Positions 5,201 to 10,613 of a stretch of 10,613 nucleotides of DNA are shown piece by piece. Positions within the stretch are counted from its first letter, which is position 1, and each line of letters starts with the position of its first letter. Location: positions 1 to 10,613 of the forward strand of contig JAUVCS010000016.1 of NCBI GenBank assembly GCA_030590745.1. Reading direction: 5' to 3'. The position numbers and the translations under genes were made by a program. This stretch comes from Desulfuromusa sp. (GTDB lineage Bacteria; Desulfobacterota; Desulfuromonadia; Desulfuromonadales; Geopsychrobacteraceae). The notes beneath the pieces are model-generated. The model saw nothing but the letters and a program-made list of their open reading frames with translations. It ran no database searches and was not told where the DNA came from.

Positions 5201-6962
5201 GGCTACTGAAGATACTTATCTGGTTGGAATTGGTGTCTCTCCCGGGATCAGCATCGGGGAGATCAGTCTGGTTGATCAACGTCCTATGGTTGATTTCTCA
5301 CCCATTTCTGACGAAGAGGTCGATCCAGAATTATTGCGTTTCCAGCAGGCGATTGACCAGGCTGGTGAACAGTTGCAAAAGATTAAACAGGCAGTTTCCA
5401 GACAACCGCATTTGCGTGAACATCTCTATATTCTTGATACCCACCAGCTGATCCTTGAAGATGAAATGTTGGTCGAGGGGACTAAAAAAGCGATTCGGGA
5501 GCGGCTGAATGCTGAAGGGGCTTTGACCCAGATCCTTGAACAGCTGCGTGCCCTGTTTGACAATATTGATGACGAATATTTAAGAGAGAGGCGTTCTGAT
5601 GTTGACGCGGTGGGGGAGCGTCTACTACGAATATTGACCGGGGTTGGCGAGCGCACTATCGGAAAAATCGGTCGTAAATCGTTAGTGGTTGCACATGATT
5701 TATCCCCTGCTGAAACGATGCAATTTGACCGCTCTAAAATTCTTGGGTTTATGACTGATAAAGGGGGGCGAACGTCACACACGGCCATTTTAGCCCGCTC
5801 ATTGGATATCCCGGCGGTTGTTGGTTTAGAATCGATCACTTCTCTGGTCTCTGAAAGAATGCCGGTTATTATCGATGGTTCCAATGGGGTTGTCATTCTT
5901 AACCCATCGGCAGAAACTTTTAAGGAATATTTACAACGCAAACAATCCTATGATTATCTGGAGCAAGAGCTAGAGAATTATTTTGATCTTCCCTCTGTCA
6001 CCACCGATCAGGTGCGTATTCCACTACGTGCTAATCTGGAGATTGCCAGTGATATGGAGCAGGCAAAAAAGCATGGAGCCGAAGGGATAGGTCTCTATCG
6101 AACCGAATTTCTCTATCTGGGCCGAAGTGAACCGCCCGATGAAGAGGAGCAATATCTCGCTTACTGTAAGATCCTTCGTCAGGCAGAAGGGGCCTCGGTG
6201 ACGATCAGAACTCTTGATATCGGGGGTGATAAATTTGTCCCCGAACTGAATTTGGCAGATGAAGATAATCCGGCTATGGGGTTGCGGGCTATCCGTTTTT
6301 CCCTGCAAGAGGAGCAGTTGTTCAAAATTCAGATACGGGCCATATTGCGAGCTTCCAGTTGTGGTCGGGTACGAATTTTGTTTCCAATGATCAGTGGAGT
6401 GGCAGAGATCAGAGCCTGTAAGAAAATCCTCTATGATATCCAAGCTCAATTGGATCAAGAGGGGGTCAGCTATGATCCCAACTTTTCTATCGGGATCATG
6501 ATTGAAACACCATCAGCTGTTATGATAGCCTCCCTCTTGGCAAAAGAAGTTGATTTCTTCTCCATTGGGACCAATGACCTGATCCAATATTTTCTTGCTG
6601 TCGATCGAGGTAACGAACATGTTGCTTACCTCTATGAGCCGCTTCATCCCGCAATCCTGCGTGCTCTGAAAGCAACTTGTGAGGCGGCGAACGCTGCTGA
6701 CATCGAAGTTTGTATTTGTGGCGAAATGGCCGGGGAGCCCCTTTACACTTTGGTACTGGTTGGTCTAGGCTTTGATGAACTCTCCATGAATCCTGCCTGT
6801 GTCCCACGGGTGAAACGGGTGCTGCGGCAGGTTTCCAAGCAAGATGGAGAGCTTCTGGTTGAGAAATTATTGTTACTGTCGACCGGTAAAGAGGTCTCTA
6901 CTGCCATTGATCATGAAATGGGTGAGCGGCTACCAGATCTTTTTTCGCAGCCGTTAATATAA
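5190..6962 (+). CDS. ptsI: PEP-protein phosphotransferase (PTS enzyme I)
   Basis: Enzyme I autophosphorylates with PEP and passes the phosphate to HPr His15. The 590 residues from GTG 5190 are close to the usual length of about 575. Domains in order: an N-terminal HPr-binding/phosphohistidine half beginning LVGIGVSPGISIG, the active site GGRTSHTAILARS with His197, then the PEP-binding TIM-barrel half with GLYRTEFLYL (about 301-310), RTLDIGGDK (about 340-348), FSIGTNDLIQYFLAVDR (about 457-473) and the catalytic Cys510 in CICGEMAG. There is no N-terminal GAF domain, so this is classical enzyme I and not the EI-Ntr (PtsP) type. I prefer GTG at 5190 because GAGG (5177-5180) lies nine bases upstream. 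Longer TTG starts are possible but have no better site. The start overlaps the end of ptsH, implying coupled synthesis. Confidence 0.95.
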   Translation: MKIKATEDTYLVGIGVSPGISIGEISLVDQRPMVDFSPISDEEVDPELLRFQQAIDQAGEQLQKIKQAVSRQPHLREHLYILDTHQLILEDEMLVEGTKKAIRERLNAEGALTQILEQLRALFDNIDDEYLRERRSDVDAVGERLLRILTGVGERTIGKIGRKSLVVAHDLSPAETMQFDRSKILGFMTDKGGRTSHTAILARSLDIPAVVGLESITSLVSERMPVIIDGSNGVVILNPSAETFKEYLQRKQSYDYLEQELENYFDLPSVTTDQVRIPLRANLEIASDMEQAKKHGAEGIGLYRTEFLYLGRSEPPDEEEQYLAYCKILRQAEGASVTIRTLDIGGDKFVPELNLADEDNPAMGLRAIRFSLQEEQLFKIQIRAILRASSCGRVRILFPMISGVAEIRACKKILYDIQAQLDQEGVSYDPNFSIGIMIETPSAVMIASLLAKEVDFFSIGTNDLIQYFLAVDRGNEHVAYLYEPLHPAILRALKATCEAANAADIEVCICGEMAGEPLYTLVLVGLGFDELSMNPACVPRVKRVLRQVSKQDGELLVEKLLLLSTGKEVSTAIDHEMGERLPDLFSQPLI

Positions 6963-7004
6963 ATCTACCGATAATATTAAAGATAAAGAAAGGGACAATC
7001 ATAA

Positions 7005-8174
7005 ATGTCAATGACCGATTTTCTATTTACATCAGAATCCGTGGGAGAAGGGCATCCCGATAAAGTTGCAGATCAGATTTCTGATGCTGTGCTTGACGCT
7101 ATTTTGGCGCAGGATCCGAAAGCCCGGGTTGCCTGTGAAACGTTGGTGACAACTGGCATGGCTGTTATTGCGGGGGAAATTACCACAACCGCCTATGCTG
7201 ATCTGCCTGCAATTGTCAGACAAACGATTAAAGAAATTGGCTATAACGATTCCGCCATCGGCTTTGATTATAAGACCTGTGCGGTTCTGACTTCAATCGA
7301 TCAGCAATCTCCTGATATCTCTCAGGGGGTCAGTGAAGGGGAGGGTCTATTTACTGAGCAAGGTGCCGGAGATCAGGGTCTGATGTTTGGTTTCGCCTGC
7401 AATGAAACCCCCGAATTGATGCCAATGCCGATCACTCTGGCTCACAAATTAACCCAGAAACTGGCGGCAGTTCGTAAAAGTAAAGAACTTGATTTTTTGC
7501 GTCCGGATAGTAAATCACAGGTGTCAATCCAATACATTGATGATCAGCCTACCCGGATTGATACGGTGGTCATTTCAACTCAACATGGTCCGGATGTCAG
7601 CTACGATGATTTGAAAGAGGCGGTTATCGAGAAGGTTATCCGGCCAATTTTACCACTTGATCTACTTGATGACAAAACCCGTTACCTGATCAACCCGACG
7701 GGTCGTTTTGTTGTTGGTGGTCCGATGGGGGATTGTGGTTTGACTGGTCGTAAGATTATTGTCGATACCTATGGTGGTCAGGGTTCCCATGGTGGGGGTG
7801 CTTTCAGCGGCAAAGACCCGTCAAAAGTCGACCGGAGTGCTTCTTATATGGCCCGTTATATTGCCAAAAATATTGTTGCATCCGGGGTGGCCAGTAAGTG
7901 TGAAGTGCAGCTGGCTTACGCCATTGGGGTTGCGGAACCGGTTTCCGTTATGATTAACAGTTTTGGTACCGGGCAAATACCGTCAAACCAGATTGCCAAG
8001 ATTGTTCAGGATGAGTTTGATATGCGCCCTGCGGCTATTATTCAGCAGCTTGATCTGCTTAGACCCATTTATCGTCAGACTGCGGCTTATGGTCATTTCG
8101 GCCGAGAACTACCTGAATTCACTTGGGAATTTACCGATCGAGCTGATTCACTCAGGTCGCGTGCCGGTCTTTAG
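7005..8174 (+). CDS. metK: S-adenosylmethionine synthetase
   Basis: MetK makes SAM from ATP and methionine and releases phosphate and pyrophosphate; it is a cytoplasmic enzyme, usually a tetramer. The 389 residues match the family. Signatures visible are GEGHPDK (14-20, with the catalytic His17), [10 protein letters not shown] (120-129), GDCGLTGRK (242-250), and the P-loop-like GGGAFSGKD (263-271). The C-terminal region YGHFGRE (362-368) is also family-typical. The ATG at 7005 is served by AAGGG (6990-6994), ten bases upstream; a second in-frame ATG at 7011 is less well spaced. It lies 42 bases after ptsI, too close for a SAM riboswitch, so it is probably co-transcribed with the PTS genes or driven by a small unseen promoter. 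An intrinsic terminator follows. Confidence 0.97.
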   Translation: MSMTDFLFTSESVGEGHPDKVADQISDAVLDAILAQDPKARVACETLVTTGMAVIAGEITTTAYADLPAIVRQTIKEIGYNDSAIGFDYKTCAVLTSIDQQSPDISQGVSEGEGLFTEQGAGDQGLMFGFACNETPELMPMPITLAHKLTQKLAAVRKSKELDFLRPDSKSQVSIQYIDDQPTRIDTVVISTQHGPDVSYDDLKEAVIEKVIRPILPLDLLDDKTRYLINPTGRFVVGGPMGDCGLTGRKIIVDTYGGQGSHGGGAFSGKDPSKVDRSASYMARYIAKNIVASGVASKCEVQLAYAIGVAEPVSVMINSFGTGQIPSNQIAKIVQDEFDMRPAAIIQQLDLLRPIYRQTAAYGHFGRELPEFTWEFTDRADSLRSRAGL

Positions 8175-8197
8175 GCCGATTACGATAAGGTTTTGAT

Positions 8198-8228
8198 GAG
8201 GGCAAGTCTACGGGCTTGCCCTCTTTTT
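8198..8228 (+). terminator. Intrinsic terminator after metK
   Basis: A perfect nine-base-pair stem, GAGGGCAAG (8198-8206) with CTTGCCCTC (8215-8223), encloses an eight-base loop and is followed at once by TTTTT (8224-8228). It lies 24 bases after the metK stop and eight bases before the stop codon of the convergent aguB gene. The T-run is present only on the + strand side. On the minus strand the hairpin is followed by ATCAAAACC, so it should terminate minus-strand transcription poorly. Confidence 0.93.
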
Positions 8229-8236
8229 ATCGGGAT

Positions 8237-9121
8237 TCAATCGCGAAAGCGTTTGAGGAGTTCCTGATATTGATCAATGCGCCGGTCACGGAAAAATGGC
8301 CAGATTTGACGAACTTTTTCACTTTGGTTGAGATCAATATCGACAGATAAGAGCTCTTCTTCTTTTGCACTCGCCTGACCGAGGATCTCACCCTGAGGAC
8401 CGGCAACAAAACTGTTTCCCCAGAAATCGATCCCGGGAGTGGCCTGACTGGGGTCAGCTTCAAACCCAACACGATTGACGCTGATGATCGGGAGACCATT
8501 GGCGATGGCGTGTCCCTGTTGTACCGTCATCCACGCGCTCAGTTGACGTTGTTGTTCCACCACTTCATCCCTTGGATCATAGCCGATAGCGGTTGGATAG
8601 ATGATGATTTCTGCTCCAGCCAGAGCCATCATTCGAGCTGCTTCGGGATACCATTGATCCCAACAGATCAGGATTCCCAATTTCCCGACTGAAGTATTGA
8701 TGGGATTAAAGCCAAGATCACCCTGGGTAAAGTAAAACTTTTCGTGATAACCAGGATCGTCGGGAATATGCATTTTTCGATAGGTTCCCGCGATACTGCC
8801 GTCCTTCTCCAGTACAACAGCGGTATTGTGATATAACCCCGCCGCACGTTTCTCAAATAACGAGATCACCAGAACAATGCCCAACTCTTTTGCCAGTTCA
8901 GAAAATCTTCGAGTTGTCTCCCCCGGGATTCTCTCTGCCAGGTCGAAATTGGCAATGTCCTCAGTCTGACAAAAATAGTGACTGCTGTGTAGCTCCGGTA
9001 AAACCACCAGTTTGGCCCCTTGTGCTGCTGCTTGATAGATTCTCTGGAAACTTTTTTCGATATTTTCCGTTGGATTTTTTATGCAATTTTGTTGCACCAG
9101 TCCAACTTTTAACGGTTTCAT
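8237..9121 (-). CDS. aguB: N-carbamoylputrescine amidase (nitrilase superfamily)
   Basis: This cytoplasmic hydrolase converts N-carbamoylputrescine to putrescine, CO2 and ammonia, the last step of the agmatine route. The 294 residues match AguB. The nitrilase catalytic triad is visible: Glu43 in VVLPELHSS, Lys116 in TYRKMHIPDDPGYHEKFYF, and the nucleophile Cys153 in GILICWDQWYPEAAR. The C-terminal segment IWPFFRDRRIDQY is characteristic of the carbamoylputrescine amidase branch. The frame is open to 9193, but I chose ATG at 9121 because it overlaps the aguA stop as ATGA (9118-9121), has AAGGAG seven bases upstream, and gives the family's usual start MKPLKVGLVQ. Its partner agmatine deiminase immediately upstream supports the function. 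Another omega-amidase-like role is possible but less likely. Confidence 0.92.
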   Translation of the reverse strand: MKPLKVGLVQQNCIKNPTENIEKSFQRIYQAAAQGAKLVVLPELHSSHYFCQTEDIANFDLAERIPGETTRRFSELAKELGIVLVISLFEKRAAGLYHNTAVVLEKDGSIAGTYRKMHIPDDPGYHEKFYFTQGDLGFNPINTSVGKLGILICWDQWYPEAARMMALAGAEIIIYPTAIGYDPRDEVVEQQRQLSAWMTVQQGHAIANGLPIISVNRVGFEADPSQATPGIDFWGNSFVAGPQGEILGQASAKEEELLSVDIDLNQSEKVRQIWPFFRDRRIDQYQELLKRFRD

Positions 9122-10191
9122 TGCAGGACTCCTTGCGGAAGTTGCATGGTAATACAATGGAGTGAGCCATGTTGTTTGAGCAGCGAACGGCAATCTATAC
9201 CGATGATCTCACGTCCCGGGAATGTTTCTCCCAATATTTTTAACACCAGAGTATCGGCCGGATCATTATAGATCGGAGCCAGAATTGCATGATTGATGAT
9301 GAGGAAATTTGCATAAGATGCCGGCAGTCGATCCGTTCCATCGTAACAGGGCTGTGGCATCGGGAGAGGGATAAGGCAAAAGGGTTGTCCCCCCTTCGTC
9401 CTGAATTGCTGGAGTTGTTTTTCCATCTCTTTCAGTGCCGGATAATGTACATCTGTCTTATTGTTGCATCTGACGTAGAGGATAGTGTCGTTTGGGGCTA
9501 GTCGTGCCAGGGTATCAATGTGTGAATCGGTGTCATCTCCCGCCAGCCAGCCATGGTCAAGCCAGAGAAAATGGTTGTAACCAAGGTGTCCGGAGAGTTT
9601 TGCTTCAAGTTCCCCTTTATCCAGCTGTGGGTTACGGTTGGAATTAAGCAGGCATGTCGTTGTTGTCAATAATGTTCCTGCACCATCACTCTCCAAGCTG
9701 CCACCTTCCAGAACCAAGCTGCTGGTAGATAGTTGCCCTTTGCTGAACAGCCCTGTGTCATAGAGATGTCTGGTTGCCCGGTTATCTTTATCAGCTGGAA
9801 ACTTCGACCCCCAGCCATTGAAAGTGAAATCTAGTAATACTGGTTGATCGTCAGCGTAAACTGTCAATGGTCCAAAGTCACGAATCCAGGTATCGTTGGT
9901 CTCAATCTGGTGCAGAATAATGCGAGAAAGGTCTATAGCGTTTTTTTGCAGGGTAGCGCGAACCAGATTGAGTTCCGGGGCAACAATAATAACTGTTTCA
10001 AAGCGACTGATCTGTTGAATTAATTCAATATAGACTTCTGTGACTTGATCAAGGATCGGTAGCCAGTCTGTATTTTGATGGGGCCAGGCTAACAGAATTG
10101 CATCCTGTGGCTCCCATTCTGCAGGGAGCCGCAGGGTTTTTATGTTTTGCTGTTCCGTGCCTGTCTGGTTCAAAAAGTCACGCAGTGCCAT
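9118..10191 (-). CDS. aguA: Agmatine deiminase (peptidyl-arginine deiminase family)
   Basis: This enzyme hydrolyses agmatine to N-carbamoylputrescine and ammonia. From ATG 10191 the protein has 357 residues, normal for the family. Motifs visible (numbered from that ATG) are TNDTWIRDFGP (98-108), LEGGSLESDGAGTLLTT (161-177) with Glu162, the AGDDTDSHID block (217-226) with catalytic His224, and the nucleophile Cys346 in QHGSLHC near the C-terminus. A GTG at 10194 would add one residue. Both starts overlap the upstream cyclophilin stop (TGATG), so the genes are coupled. The downstream aguB partner, overlapping by four bases, supports agmatine rather than protein-arginine as substrate. Together they form a putrescine-producing pair. 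No arginine decarboxylase is present in the window to supply agmatine. Confidence 0.93.
   Translation of the reverse strand: MALRDFLNQTGTEQQNIKTLRLPAEWEPQDAILLAWPHQNTDWLPILDQVTEVYIELIQQISRFETVIIVAPELNLVRATLQKNAIDLSRIILHQIETNDTWIRDFGPLTVYADDQPVLLDFTFNGWGSKFPADKDNRATRHLYDTGLFSKGQLSTSSLVLEGGSLESDGAGTLLTTTTCLLNSNRNPQLDKGELEAKLSGHLGYNHFLWLDHGWLAGDDTDSHIDTLARLAPNDTILYVRCNNKTDVHYPALKEMEKQLQQFRTKGGQPFCLIPLPMPQPCYDGTDRLPASYANFLIINHAILAPIYNDPADTLVLKILGETFPGREIIGIDCRSLLKQHGSLHCITMQLPQGVLQ
9129..9134 (-). promoter_or_regulatory. Strong ribosome-binding site of aguB
   Basis: On the minus strand AAGGAG is followed by seven bases and then ATG at 9121. It lies within the last codons of aguA and fixes the aguB start 24 codons inside the longer open frame. 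Confidence 0.8.
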
Positions 10192-10613
10192 CACTCGGTA
10201 TCGGTGGGCTCTTCAACAGAAACATTTACGATAACGATAGCTTCTGTCGGAACATCTTGATGATGACCATTGTTCCCGGTACTGACCTTGGCAATCTCAT
10301 CAACAATATCCATCCCTTCAATGACCTGACCAAAAACTGCGTAACCATAGCCATTGGGGGTTTTCCCTTGGTGGTTGAGAAAATCATTATCTGCCAGATT
10401 AATAAAAAATTGGCTGCTGGCACTGTCAACGACCTGGGTCCGCGCCATAGCCAATGAACCCCGTGAGTTTTTGAGTCCATTATCAGCTTCATTCTTAATC
10501 TCAGCCCGGGTCTTTTTTTGTCCCATTTCAGCAGTAAATCCACCACATTGAATCATGAAGTTAGGAATGACCCGGTGGAAAATTGTTTGCTGGTAAAACC
10601 CTTCATGGACATA
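10191..10613 (-). CDS. Cyclophilin-type peptidyl-prolyl cis-trans isomerase (5' end outside the window)
   Basis: The frame is open on the minus strand from the window edge (10613) to a TGA at 10193-10191, giving 140 residues of a protein that begins beyond the window. It opens with [20 protein letters not shown], containing the conserved cyclophilin [11 protein letters not shown] with the catalytic Arg. This is followed by [21 protein letters not shown], the [16 protein letters not shown] block, and [20 protein letters not shown]. About 20-25 N-terminal residues are missing compared with small bacterial PpiB enzymes of about 164 residues, so a cytoplasmic PpiB-like form fits, but a signal peptide upstream cannot be excluded. 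An internal ATG at 10556 is not the start, because the conserved fold begins before it. It is coupled to aguA by a one-base TGATG overlap. Confidence 0.94.
   Translation of the reverse strand, partial: YVHEGFYQQTIFHRVIPNFMIQCGGFTAEMGQKKTRAEIKNEADNGLKNSRGSLAMARTQVVDSASSQFFINLADNDFLNHQGKTPNGYGYAVFGQVIEGMDIVDEIAKVSTGNNGHHQDVPTEAIVIVNVSVEEPTDTE

Noticed and set aside
5426..5941. A 171-codon open frame on the minus strand within ptsI
   Set aside because: It is rich in Ser and Arg, resembles no family, and is fully contained in the well-conserved enzyme I gene; a shadow frame.
6963..7004. Possible SAM riboswitch upstream of metK
   Set aside because: The gap is only 42 bases, too short for any known SAM riboswitch aptamer, and no stem structure is visible. 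An ATAATATTA stretch could be a weak -10 element, but no matching -35 is clear.
9122..9193. An N-terminal extension of aguB starting at 9193
   Set aside because: It would overlap aguA by 76 bases and lacks family similarity; the ATG at 9121 has a strong ribosome-binding site and a standard ATGA overlap.
10098..10457. A 119-codon open frame on the + strand across the aguA/cyclophilin junction
   Set aside because: It is antisense to two well-supported coupled genes and has no recognisable domain.

Overview
The window looks like chromosomal core sequence from a Gram-negative anaerobe of the Desulfuromonadales type (the Desulfuromonas / Pelobacter / Geobacter side of the former Deltaproteobacteria). 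This rests on gene order and protein character: the tail of a long-form hibernation factor, then ptsN, hprK, rapZ, a mannose-family PTS, HPr, enzyme I and metK. The combination of HPr kinase/phosphorylase with EIIA-Ntr and RapZ is typical of that group. No species can be named from the sequence alone. I saw no mobile elements, CRISPR arrays, rRNA or tRNA genes.

Layout. Bases 1-108 hold the 3' end of hpf, followed by a strong hairpin terminator (117-158). From 185 to 6962, ten genes run on the + strand as one tightly packed phosphotransferase operon: ptsN (EIIA-Ntr), hprK, rapZ, mannose-class EIIA, EIIB, EIIC and EIID, ptsH (HPr) and ptsI (enzyme I). Several junctions are 4-base ATGA overlaps or direct couplings. 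metK (SAM synthetase) follows after 42 bases and ends at an intrinsic terminator (8198-8228). From the other side, a minus-strand operon converges on the same point: a cyclophilin-type peptidyl-prolyl isomerase (cut by the window end), agmatine deiminase (aguA) and N-carbamoylputrescine amidase (aguB), with overlapping stop/start codons.

How the genes work together. Enzyme I takes phosphate from PEP and passes it to HPr His15. HPr can serve the mannose-family EIIA/EIIB/EIIC/EIID permease and probably also EIIA-Ntr. HPr also carries the Ser46 site that HPrK/P would phosphorylate, so the operon encodes a self-contained PTS with its own regulatory kinase. RapZ, a nucleotide- and amino-sugar-sensing adaptor in enterobacteria, lies between HPrK and the transporter. 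No sugar-catabolic enzyme is present to reveal the substrate. The minus-strand pair converts agmatine via N-carbamoylputrescine to putrescine.

Most of the window is recognisable core biology. The points most worth a second look are the complete mannose-class permease inside a regulatory PTS operon, a RapZ whose C-terminal tail lacks much of the basic cluster used for sRNA binding in E. coli, the long hairpin between hpf and ptsN, and several start-codon choices that automatic callers may get wrong.
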